From Actinomycetes bacterium (lineage in GTDB: Bacteria; Actinomycetota; Actinomycetes; S36-B12; UBA10799): DNA of 23,663 nt. The translations under genes were made by a program, and so were the position numbers. Where the stretch lies: NCBI GenBank assembly GCA_029779995.1, contig JAKOZM010000200.1, forward strand, positions 1 to 23,663, read 5' to 3'. Below the pieces are notes generated by a model. That model was not told the DNA's origin. It was given only the letters and a program-made list of their open reading frames with translations, and did not search any database. Below are positions 6,662 through 13,583 of the stretch, piece by piece; positions within the stretch are counted from its first letter, which is position 1; every line of letters starts with the position of its first letter.

Positions 6662-7255
6662 TCAGACCGAGGCGAAGTGCGCCTTGTACTTGCGGATCAT
6701 CATCGGTTTGACGAAGAGCCGGACGGGCCGCGGTAACACCGAGAATACCTGCTGATCCTGCGCCGACCCGCCGTCGGCGATCCAGGGGAACACCAGCATG
6801 GCGTTGGGCACCTGCCGGCTGGCCTCGTGGAACGCCTTGAGGTCCTGGCTGGTGAGGTACTTCTCCAGCAGCCCTTCGGCATCGGCCTCTTCATGGGCGA
6901 AATGTGCTGCCACCAGCAGCCGCAGGGCGGCCAGGTGCGTCAGCGTATCGGCGGGCAGCACCCCGGACCCGGCGAAGTCGGCGTCGCTGGCCTCCAAGGC
7001 CATCTGCAGCTGGTCGTGTTCGCCGGCCATAGCCGCCAGCGTGCTCAACTCCCGTTCATCGCTGGTGCGCTGCTGCACCAACGGCCACAGGTACTCGTCC
7101 TCCAGCTCGTGGTGACTGTGCAACTGCTCGGACAGGAACTGGTAATGCTTACGAGCCACCGGCGCATTCTGCGCCTGCACGTACCCCTCCACCCGGTCGA
7201 GCTCACGAAGGACAGCACGATGCAACATGCCGTTCATCGCCATATCGACGCTCAC
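6662..7255 (-). CDS. Hemerythrin HHE-domain protein
   Basis: A ~197-residue protein with a four-helix HHE domain in its N-terminal two thirds. Putative di-iron ligands are His12 in MLHRAVL, HSHHELEDEY (His46-Asp53), GEHDQLQ, and AHFAHEEAD. Such domains bind O2, NO or sense iron and redox state; the exact role is unknown. The C-terminal ~60 residues (PNAMLVFPWIADGG, then a basic end) are not part of the ligand set. The GTG at 7255 overlaps the citrate synthase stop as GTGA, the classical coupling arrangement; an ATG at 7243 is an alternative. It is therefore co-translated with citrate synthase. Confidence 0.85.
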   Translation of the reverse strand: MSVDMAMNGMLHRAVLRELDRVEGYVQAQNAPVARKHYQFLSEQLHSHHELEDEYLWPLVQQRTSDERELSTLAAMAGEHDQLQMALEASDADFAGSGVLPADTLTHLAALRLLVAAHFAHEEADAEGLLEKYLTSQDLKAFHEASRQVPNAMLVFPWIADGGSAQDQQVFSVLPRPVRLFVKPMMIRKYKAHFASV

Positions 7256-8538
7256 AGGCGCTCCAGCATGGGGGTGTAGTCCCGCTCCGTCGGTCCGGTG
7301 TAGACCTGCCGTGGCCGCCCGATCTTCGTCATCGGATCGTTGATCATCTCGCGCCACTGGGCGATCCAGCCGGGCAGTCGTCCCAACGCGAACAGGACCG
7401 TGAACATCTTGGTCGGGAAACCCATCGCGCGGTAGATCAGGCCCGTGTAGAAGTCCACGTTCGGGTACAGCTTGCGCTCGACGAAGAAGTCATCGGCCAA
7501 CGCCACAGCTTCAAGTTGTAGGGCGATGTCGAACAGCGGGTCGTTGCTGTTGAGGTGGTCGAGGATGCCAGCGGCCGTACGCCGCACGATGGCCGCCCGC
7601 GGGTCGTAGTTCTTGTAGACCCGGTGACCGAAGCCCATGAGTTTCACGCCGTCCTCGCGGTTCTTCACTTTCCGCACGAACTCGTCGACGCTGGTCCCGG
7701 AATTGCGGATGCTTTCCAGCATCTCCAGGACCGCCTGGTTGGCGCCACCATGCAGCGGACCGAACAAGGCGTTGACGCCGGCAGACACCGACGCGAAAAG
7801 GTTGGCGTGTGAGGAGCCCACAAGTCGGACCGTCGACGTCGAGCAGTTCTGCTCATGGTCCGCGTGGAGCAGAAGCAACAGATCCATCGCTCGGCTCAGG
7901 ATCGGGTCGCTCTCGTACTCCTCGGTGGGCCAGCCGAAGGTCATGCGCAGGAAACCTTCCACCAGATTCAGGGAGTTGTCGGGGTACATCAGCGGCTGGC
8001 CCAGCGACTTGCGGTAGGCGTAGGCCGCGATCGTCGGCAGTTTGGCAAGCAGGCGGTACGTGGACATCTCGACGTGCGCAGGGTCGAAGGGGTCCAAGGA
8101 GTCCTGATAGAACGTGCTGAGCGCGCTGACGGCGCTGGACAGCACGGGCATGGGATGGGCGTCGCGCGGGAAACCGTCGAAGAAGCGGCGCAGATCCTCA
8201 TGCAGGATCGTGTGCATTCGCAGGCGCTGGTCGAACTCCGCCAGTTCATCGGAGGTCGGCAGTTCCCCGTAGATCAGCAGGTACGACGTCTCCAAATACG
8301 TCGACTGCTCTGCCAGTTGCTCGATCGGGTAACCCCGATAGCGCAAGATTCCCCTGTTGCCGTCGATGTAGGTGATCGCCGACGTACAGGACGCGGTGTT
8401 CATGAAACCGGTGTCGAGCGCGACGTGCCCCGTGGCGCCCAGCAGTTTCGAGGTGTTCAGGCCAGATTCCCCGTCGGTGGCGGGGACGACATCGAGGTCC
8501 AGTGCCGTGTCGGGACCGTTGAGTACGTAGTCGCTCAC
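7252..8538 (-). CDS. gltA: Citrate synthase
   Basis: A 428-residue type II citrate synthase that condenses acetyl-CoA and oxaloacetate. Catalytic signatures are HADHEQNCSTSTVR (His228), GFGHRVYKNYDPRA (His305), and YPNVDFYTGLIYRAMGFP (Asp362). The N-terminal part (TGFMNTASCTSAITYIDGNRG) has the small beta domain of the hexameric bacterial form, which suggests NADH control as in other type II enzymes. The frame is open to 8625, but the GTG at 8538 is chosen because TAGCGT ends 7 nt upstream and the residue count fits the family. No Shine-Dalgarno is visible. It is the first gene of an operon with the hemerythrin gene. Confidence 0.95.
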   Translation of the reverse strand: MSDYVLNGPDTALDLDVVPATDGESGLNTSKLLGATGHVALDTGFMNTASCTSAITYIDGNRGILRYRGYPIEQLAEQSTYLETSYLLIYGELPTSDELAEFDQRLRMHTILHEDLRRFFDGFPRDAHPMPVLSSAVSALSTFYQDSLDPFDPAHVEMSTYRLLAKLPTIAAYAYRKSLGQPLMYPDNSLNLVEGFLRMTFGWPTEEYESDPILSRAMDLLLLLHADHEQNCSTSTVRLVGSSHANLFASVSAGVNALFGPLHGGANQAVLEMLESIRNSGTSVDEFVRKVKNREDGVKLMGFGHRVYKNYDPRAAIVRRTAAGILDHLNSNDPLFDIALQLEAVALADDFFVERKLYPNVDFYTGLIYRAMGFPTKMFTVLFALGRLPGWIAQWREMINDPMTKIGRPRQVYTGPTERDYTPMLERL

Positions 8539-8545
8539 ACCTGAC

Positions 8546-8551
8546 ACGCTA
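8546..8551 (-). promoter_or_regulatory. -10 box of citrate synthase (leaderless)
   Basis: TAGCGT on the minus strand, a 7-nt spacer, then GTG at 8538. It supports this GTG as the true start. Confidence 0.6.
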
Positions 8552-8603
8552 GTCGGGGCGGGCCCAGCTGCGCGTGTGAAGGGTGAGATTACCCTGGCGA
8601 GGA

Positions 8604-9662
8604 TCAGCCGGCCAAGCGTTGACATGCCATGGCGATGTGCTCATCGCTGGCTGTCAACGCCACCCGGACGTGGCGGGCCCCGGCAAGCCCATAGAAGTCT
8701 CCGGGTGCGACGAGAATTCCTCGATTCGCCAGCCAGTTCACGCTGTCCCAGCACGGCTCATCGCGGGTGCACCACAGGTAGAGCCCGGCGTCGGACAGAT
8801 CGATGTGGAAACCGGCCCCGGTCAGAGCCTGCCGCAGAGCGGCCCGCCGGGCCCGGTAGCGCTCCCGCTGGACGACCACATGCTGGTCGTCGAGCCAGGC
8901 GGCGCTCGCCGCGGCCTGCACAGGCAGCGGCACCATCATCCCGGCGTGTTTGCGCACCCCGAGCAACCTCGCCACCAGCCCGGGATCGCCGGTCACGAAG
9001 CCGAACCGGTAGCCGGCCAGGTTCGAGCGCTTCGACAATGAGTGCAGGGCAAGCAGGCCGCTGTGATCGCCGCCGCTCACGTCAGGGTGCAGGATCGAGA
9101 CGGGCTCGGCGTCCCAGCCCAGTTCGATGTAGCACTCATCACTGACCACGATCCCGCCGGTGGCGCGGGCATCGGCAACAATCTGCCGCAGCCGCGCCAC
9201 CGACAACACCTCACCCGTCGGGTTGGACGGACTGCTCAACCAGGTCACGGCCGCGGGTTCGCCGACTGTGGCCGTGCGAGCGCCGGCGATCAACGCGCCC
9301 ACCTCGTAGGTCGGGTAGGCCACCTCGGGATAGGCCACGACATCACCGGCACCGAGACCCAACAGGGTCGGGAGCCAGGCGACGAACTCCTTGGTCCCGA
9401 TCAGCGGCAGCACATCGGCAGGCCCGACACTCACTGCGAGGCGGCGTGCAAGCCAGTCCACAGCCGCCTCACGGACTGCGAGTGTTCCGTGAGTCGTCGG
9501 ATATCCAGGCGCATTCGAAGCCTCCCGCAGGGCCTGCTGCACGATCAGCGGGGTGGGGTCGACTGGAGTGCCGACCGACAGATCGACGATGCCGCCGGGC
9601 ACCGCGGACGCCTGCGCCTTGGCCCCTAGGAGCCGGTCCCACGGGAAGTCGGGAAGGTGCAC
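8604..9662 (-). CDS. dapC: Succinyl-diaminopimelate aminotransferase
   Basis: A 352-residue class I/II PLP aminotransferase of the actinobacterial DapC type, which makes N-succinyl-LL-diaminopimelate from the keto acid using glutamate. It shows the N-terminal LPDFPWDRL, the substrate region DLSVGTPVDPTP, the cofactor motifs SPSNPTGEVL and VVSDECYIELGW, and the Schiff-base Lys211 in SLSKRSNLAGYR, followed by the small-domain Arg motif VRVALT. The GTG at 9662 follows the ferredoxin stop by 1 nt; no Shine-Dalgarno of its own is clear, so translation is probably coupled. The ferredoxin-dapC pairing is conserved in mycobacteria. Confidence 0.93.
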   Translation of the reverse strand: MHLPDFPWDRLLGAKAQASAVPGGIVDLSVGTPVDPTPLIVQQALREASNAPGYPTTHGTLAVREAAVDWLARRLAVSVGPADVLPLIGTKEFVAWLPTLLGLGAGDVVAYPEVAYPTYEVGALIAGARTATVGEPAAVTWLSSPSNPTGEVLSVARLRQIVADARATGGIVVSDECYIELGWDAEPVSILHPDVSGGDHSGLLALHSLSKRSNLAGYRFGFVTGDPGLVARLLGVRKHAGMMVPLPVQAAASAAWLDDQHVVVQRERYRARRAALRQALTGAGFHIDLSDAGLYLWCTRDEPCWDSVNWLANRGILVAPGDFYGLAGARHVRVALTASDEHIAMACQRLAG

Positions 9663-9663
9663 C

Positions 9664-9990
9664 TTACTCGTCGTGCTGCTGCGGGGGCAGCGCCGCGATG
9701 AAGTCCACGTCGTGGTCAATCTTGCCCATCTTGGTAGCGCCCCCGGGCGAACCGATGGTGTTGAAGAAGTCCACGTTGGCCTGCGTGTACTCGGTCCACT
9801 CCTCGGGCACGTCGTCCTCGTAATAGATGGCCTCGACCGGACACACCGGTTCGCAAGCCCCGCAGTCCACGCACTCGTCAGGATGGATGTACAACATCCG
9901 CTCGCCCTCGTAGATGCAGTCCACCGGACACTCGTCGATACACGCCTTGTCCTTGAGGTCCACACACGGCAACGCGATCACGTAGGTCAC
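9664..9990 (-). CDS. fdxA: Seven-iron [3Fe-4S][4Fe-4S] ferredoxin
   Basis: A 108-residue small electron carrier. The cysteine pattern C9-x7-C17-x3-C21-x3-C25 followed by C40-x2-C43-x2-C46-x3-C50-P is that of mycobacterial FdxA/FdxC-type ferredoxins with one [3Fe-4S] and one [4Fe-4S] cluster. The protein begins TYVIALPCVDLKDKACIDE and ends in an acidic region plus a short tail (VPEEWTEYTQANVDFFNTI). The GTG at 9990 has AAAGGGAT about 7 nt upstream. It precedes dapC by 1 nt and is the operon leader; its partner in electron transfer cannot be inferred from the sequence. Confidence 0.95.
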   Translation of the reverse strand: MTYVIALPCVDLKDKACIDECPVDCIYEGERMLYIHPDECVDCGACEPVCPVEAIYYEDDVPEEWTEYTQANVDFFNTIGSPGGATKMGKIDHDVDFIAALPPQQHDE

Positions 9991-10031
9991 GATGATCCCT
10001 TTCTCGATGGGGCGGCAACTGGCCTGCTCCC

Positions 10032-10037
10032 AGGCTA
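10032..10037 (-). promoter_or_regulatory. Candidate -10 box of fdxA-dapC
   Basis: TAGCCT on the minus strand lies inside a GGCTATAGCC palindrome, about 42 nt before the fdxA GTG. This leaves a leader long enough for the AAAGGGAT ribosome binding site. No clear -35 was seen. Confidence 0.35.
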
Positions 10038-10097
10038 TAGCCCGATCCAGGGCGGGGTCACCCCCACGGTCGCTATCAGGTTTGGTACCGACCAGCG

Positions 10098-10571
10098 TCA
10101 CACGCCGCGTAACCGGTGGTCCACATAGACCAGTGGAGGTCCTGTTGCATCCCCGGCCTCGACCTGCCCGACTCGGCCGACTACGATGCTGTGATCGCCA
10201 CCGTCGTAGACGGCCTCCGTGCTGCACGTGAGGTAACCCAGTGCCCCCGTCAGCCGGGCGATCCCGTACTCATCGCGGGTATGTTCAACGATTGCCATCT
10301 GACCCGATAGCGGTCGGCCCCGCTCAGCGAACCACCGGGCGGCCGGTGCCTGGTCGGCCGCGAGCAGGGTCACGACCCACCGCTGGGCGGCCATGATCGC
10401 GGCATGGAAGCGGGAGTCCTTCTGCACGCAGAACAACACCAAGGGCGGCTCCAGGGACACTGACGTGAAGGAGTTGGCGGTCATGGCGTGGTCATCACCG
10501 GACACTTCTGTCGTGACCAGCACGACACCAGTGGCGTAATGCGCCAGCAGGTCCCGGTAGTCCACGTCCAC
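10098..10571 (-). CDS. Flavin reductase family (FMN-binding split-barrel) protein
   Basis: A ~157-residue flavin reductase-like domain protein of the NAD(P)H:FMN oxidoreductase family. The pattern is typical: HYATGVVLVTTEVSGDDHAMTANSFTSVSLEPPLVLFCVQ, then WVVTLLAADQAPAARWFAERG, and GALGYLTCSTEAVYDGGDHSIVVGRV. These form the split barrel that binds FMN. Members supply reduced flavin to monooxygenases; no partner oxygenase is nearby. The frame is open to 10619, but the GTG at 10571 is chosen because TAGCGT ends 7 nt before it and no Shine-Dalgarno is visible; GTG at 10580 is an alternative. Confidence 0.85.
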   Translation of the reverse strand: MDVDYRDLLAHYATGVVLVTTEVSGDDHAMTANSFTSVSLEPPLVLFCVQKDSRFHAAIMAAQRWVVTLLAADQAPAARWFAERGRPLSGQMAIVEHTRDEYGIARLTGALGYLTCSTEAVYDGGDHSIVVGRVGQVEAGDATGPPLVYVDHRLRGV

Positions 10572-10578
10572 GCGCGCC

Positions 10579-10584
10579 ACGCTA
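10579..10584 (-). promoter_or_regulatory. -10 box of the flavin reductase gene (leaderless)
   Basis: TAGCGT on the minus strand, a 7-nt spacer, then GTG at 10571. It is identical in sequence and spacing to the boxes before citrate synthase and LOG. Confidence 0.55.
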
Positions 10585-10594
10585 TCGCCGCCAA

Positions 10595-10617
10595 GCCCCG
10601 TTGGGCGAATGCGGGGC
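10595..10617 (-). terminator. Hairpin between the FtsH-like gene and flavin reductase
   Basis: Perfect 6-bp arms GCCCCG and CGGGGC with an 11-nt loop lie 18 bp past the FtsH-like stop, and also where the -35 of the flavin reductase promoter would be. There is no U tract. It may be a weak terminator or an operator-like site. Confidence 0.35.
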
Positions 10618-10635
10618 ACTTGTGATCAGTCGGCC

Positions 10636-12519
10636 TCAGAGGACAGGCACAGCCCGCAGGTCGATCTGGTCATCTTTGAGGACTGCGAGGATCTCCTCGC
10701 CGACCAACTCATGACGTTCCAGCAGCGCATCGCGCAACCGGACCACCGCTTGCCGATGCTCGACGAGCACCTGCCGGGCGATCTCCTTCTGGGCGACCAG
10801 CAGCTCCTCGAGCGCGGCCCGGCTGGTGGAGTCAGAGATCACCTGTCCGACCAGGTTCGCTGTGCCCTGCGCAGCGGACACGTTGATCAGCGACCCGACC
10901 ATCCCGGTGGCGCCGACCATCTGGGCGGCCACCGTGGTGGCGTAGTTGAGATCCGAACTCGGGCCCGTCGACACCTCCCCGAAGAACAACTCCTCCGCGA
11001 CCATGCCGCCGAAGGCGATCTGGATCAGGCTGAGCAACTCGGTGCGGCTACGGGTGTAGACGTCCTCGGTGTCGTTGTGCGCCAGCATCCCGAGGGCATC
11101 CTTGCGCTTGATGATCGTGAGCACCTCCAAGCGTCGGTGCGGTGCAACCACATAGGCGATGACCGCGTGACCCGCCTCGTGAGTGGCGATCAAAGCTGCC
11201 TCGTGGTCGGTGTACGCGACCGGCTGCCCGAGCCCCACATCAGCCACCAGCCGGGCAGCATGCAGATCCCGGGTGTTCATAGCACGCGAGCCGCGACGTA
11301 GCGCCTCGATCAGAGCCTCATCGAAGAGGTTCTCCAGCCGCGCCGGGGTATAGCCGGTCGTCAGCGAGGCGAGATGGTCGCGGGCGATGTCGGAATCCAG
11401 CTCAGCCTCGTGCGAGCGCCGTTCCAGCATCAGGTCGATCAGATCCCGGCGACCCTTCTTGCCCGGCGGGTCGAAGGTGAGGACCCGGTCGAAACGGCCG
11501 GGCCGCAACAGGGCAGCATCCAGTGATGCCGCCCGGTTCGTGGCGGCGATGAGTAGGACGTTGGCCGGCTGCGGCGTTGGCCGGCGCAACTGCCGGTGCG
11601 CGGGCAGCAGCAGATTGATGGCGTCGACGAGTCGCCCGAGGAATGACTGCCAGCCGGTCGGCTCATCGAACGACTGCATCTGGACTAGCAGTTCGTTGAC
11701 CACCCCGCCGGTGCCCTCACTGACCATCGACGCGTTGACGACCGGCTGCGGCGGCGCGGCGGTGGCGCTGGCGGTGGGCAACCCCACCAGCCCCCCGCAG
11801 CAGACCGTCGGCTCTTGAGCCGGTGGTCCGGCCACAGCGGACATCCCCCCGCGGGTGGTGGCGATCGCATCGATCTCCTCGATGAACCCGATAGCACCGC
11901 CCTCCCGTCGGGCGGTCTTACGCAGCGTCTTGAAGTAGGCACGGATCTTGCGCGCTGTGGCCCCGTAGTACATGGATTGGAAGGACGTGGCACTGACGAA
12001 CAGGAAGGGCACATCCGCCTCGGCTGCCATCGCCTTGGCCACGTAGGTCTTGCCCGTGCCTGGAGGGCCCTCAAAGAGGATCCCCCGACGAGCGGTGCCG
12101 CCCATCTCCTCCTGGAAGCGACGGTGGGCCAGGAAGAGGTTGAGGGACCGCACCACATCCCCCTTGACGGCATCGATCCCCCGCACATCGTCGAACCGCA
12201 CGCCGAGCTGGTCAGGCCGGTAGATGACGTGCGGCGAGCGCCCGGCGACCATGGTCGTCCCAAGCAGTGTCCCGATCAGCACCAGGAAGAACAGGAAGAC
12301 GATGGCCAGGAACGGGTCGATCGTTGGCAGCGAGAGGGCGGTGACATCCACAGGGTCACCGGTGAGCATGCGCAGCCACAGCCACGAGGCGGGGACCGCC
12401 AGCAGGACAGCCAGCGTTAACAGTCGCCGCTGCCGCCTGTGCTCACGGGTCTTGCCGACATCGGCGTCCGCAGCCTTCAACCGGCCATCCGCGACGTGCG
12501 ACAGCATGTGATGATCCAT
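10636..12519 (-). CDS. FtsH-like membrane AAA zinc metalloprotease with an inserted ATPase domain
   Basis: A 627-residue ATP-dependent protease. Two N-terminal membrane segments (~33-51 and ~69-92) are separated by a short loop. The AAA domain has Walker A GPPGTGKT (151-158), a Walker B reading IGFIEEID (210-217), sensor IAATN (324-328) and the arginine finger region LRPGRFDR (338-345). About 100 residues separate Walker B from the sensor, roughly double the usual, and include a Gly/Pro/Ala stretch with two adjacent cysteines (240-241). The M41 protease domain has HEAGH (447-451) and the third zinc ligand Asp523 in TGPSSDLNYA. A strong AAGGAGG precedes the ATG. It presumably degrades membrane or short-lived proteins; the substrate is unknown. 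Confidence 0.9.
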   Translation of the reverse strand: MDHHMLSHVADGRLKAADADVGKTREHRRQRRLLTLAVLLAVPASWLWLRMLTGDPVDVTALSLPTIDPFLAIVFLFFLVLIGTLLGTTMVAGRSPHVIYRPDQLGVRFDDVRGIDAVKGDVVRSLNLFLAHRRFQEEMGGTARRGILFEGPPGTGKTYVAKAMAAEADVPFLFVSATSFQSMYYGATARKIRAYFKTLRKTARREGGAIGFIEEIDAIATTRGGMSAVAGPPAQEPTVCCGGLVGLPTASATAAPPQPVVNASMVSEGTGGVVNELLVQMQSFDEPTGWQSFLGRLVDAINLLLPAHRQLRRPTPQPANVLLIAATNRAASLDAALLRPGRFDRVLTFDPPGKKGRRDLIDLMLERRSHEAELDSDIARDHLASLTTGYTPARLENLFDEALIEALRRGSRAMNTRDLHAARLVADVGLGQPVAYTDHEAALIATHEAGHAVIAYVVAPHRRLEVLTIIKRKDALGMLAHNDTEDVYTRSRTELLSLIQIAFGGMVAEELFFGEVSTGPSSDLNYATTVAAQMVGATGMVGSLINVSAAQGTANLVGQVISDSTSRAALEELLVAQKEIARQVLVEHRQAVVRLRDALLERHELVGEEILAVLKDDQIDLRAVPVL

Positions 12520-12559
12520 GCGCGCCTCCTTCCCTTCTTACTCAGAGTGCGCCCTCTTG

Positions 12560-12580
12560 CCCCGAATGGGGTATTCGGGG
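12560..12580. promoter_or_regulatory. Inverted repeat upstream of the FtsH-like gene
   Basis: Perfect 8-bp arms CCCCGAAT and ATTCGGGG with a 5-nt spacer lie 41 bp upstream of the ATG at 12519, in the 134-bp gap before mshB. It could be an operator of a stress regulator or, in RNA, a leader hairpin. It is not followed by a T run, so a terminator for mshB is less likely. Confidence 0.4.
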
Positions 12581-12623
12581 GATCAGAAACGGCACCTATG
12601 ACCTAATCCGTTCGAGTGGCGTC

Positions 12624-12664
12624 GTCACCCGATCCAGTGAAAGGGGGCAGTTGTCACCCGATCC
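12624..12664. repeat. 12-bp direct repeat overlapping the mshB stop
   Basis: GTCACCCGATCC occurs at 12624-12635 and again at 12653-12664, 29 bp apart. The second copy contains the mshB stop codon. It may be a small tandem duplication of the gene's 3' end. Confidence 0.6.
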
Positions 12665-13538
12665 CGTTGAAGAGGTCCGTCTCGTGGCCGGTGTCATCAA
12701 AGGGGCCGGCAACTTCGCCTTGCGCGATCCGGAAGTACTCGATACCCATCGCCTTGCTCCCCAGATTGTTGCTCAGGGCGAAGAAGCCACCGTCGGTCTG
12801 GACCTGCGACGCGTGCTGGGCCAGCGCAGTCATCTTGGCGTCGAGAAAGTCGGTGTTGGCCACGGCGGTGGTGACGAGGTCATCCGCCACGCCGAAGGGA
12901 ATGTTGTCCGGATCCATCGCCGCGAAGCCCGTCTCCTCCCCGGCTTCGCGCAGCGCCTTGATCCCATCGCGGATCATGCCCTTCGGCATCGCCGTCCAGT
13001 AGACCTTCTGCACCTGCCAGGCAGCACCGAGATCCGGGCGGAAAGAGGGCACGGCGGCCAGTGCCACCGCGTAGGTCAGCACGCGGTGGGCCTGGATGTG
13101 ATCGGGATGCCCATAGCCGCCGAAGTCGTCGTAGGTCACGGCGACCTGCGGACGCACCTCCCTGATCACCGCGACCAGATCAGTGGCCTCCGCCAACAGG
13201 TCGGCGCGCCAGAAGCAGTCCGCGCGGTCGTTGGCCGGGGTGCCAGCCATCCCGCTGTCGCGGTACTTGTGCGGCTCGCCGAGCAGCCGCCAGTCGGTGA
13301 CACCGAGGACAGCCATGGCCGCCGCGAGCTCCTCATAACGATGGGCGCCGAGTTGATCCTGGGCGTCTGCAGCGAGGTGCTGCTTGTCCTCGAGCAGGAC
13401 CTCACCCTCCTCGCCGAGGGTGCAGGTCACCAAGGTCACCTGCGTGCCTCGGGCCACGTAGCCGGCCATGAGCGCGCCGCAGGTGATGGTCTCGTCGTCA
13501 GGGTGGGCGTGCACTAGGAGCAGGCGCTGTTCGGGCAT
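12654..13538 (-). CDS. mshB: MshB-type GlcNAc-Ins deacetylase (PIG-L/LmbE family)
   Basis: A 294-residue zinc deacetylase that removes acetate from N-acetylglucosaminyl-inositol in mycothiol synthesis. The AHPDDE motif (11-16; His12, Asp15) and GGYGHPDH (141-147; His147) match the zinc ligands and base of MshB, whose last ligand is also His147 in M. tuberculosis from memory. The middle region LLGEPHKYRDSGMAGTP is typical of MshB rather than of Mca, which is also slightly different in length. The ATG at 13538 is chosen because the family starts MPEQRLLLVHAHPDDE here and a TACTCT box ends 7 nt upstream; the frame is open far beyond. It is divergent from the S9 peptidase. Confidence 0.9.
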   Translation of the reverse strand: MPEQRLLLVHAHPDDETITCGALMAGYVARGTQVTLVTCTLGEEGEVLLEDKQHLAADAQDQLGAHRYEELAAAMAVLGVTDWRLLGEPHKYRDSGMAGTPANDRADCFWRADLLAEATDLVAVIREVRPQVAVTYDDFGGYGHPDHIQAHRVLTYAVALAAVPSFRPDLGAAWQVQKVYWTAMPKGMIRDGIKALREAGEETGFAAMDPDNIPFGVADDLVTTAVANTDFLDAKMTALAQHASQVQTDGGFFALSNNLGSKAMGIEYFRIAQGEVAGPFDDTGHETDLFNGIG

Positions 13539-13545
13539 GCACACC

Positions 13546-13551
13546 AGAGTA
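13546..13551 (-). promoter_or_regulatory. -10 box of mshB (leaderless)
   Basis: TACTCT on the minus strand, a 7-nt spacer, then ATG at 13538. It lies back to back with the S9 peptidase box. Confidence 0.6.
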
Positions 13552-13571
13552 GGCAATGGCGCACATCCCGG

Positions 13572-13577
13572 TAACCT
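13572..13577 (+). promoter_or_regulatory. -10 box of the S9 peptidase (leaderless)
   Basis: TAACCT, a 6-nt spacer, then GTG at 13584, with no Shine-Dalgarno. Only 20 bp separate it from the opposing mshB -10 box. Confidence 0.6.
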
Positions 13578-13583
13578 GACCCG

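Noticed and set aside
10023..10040. GGCTATAGCC palindrome before fdxA as an operator
   Set aside because: It is only 10 bp and coincides with the likely -10 box, so chance plus promoter sequence explains it.
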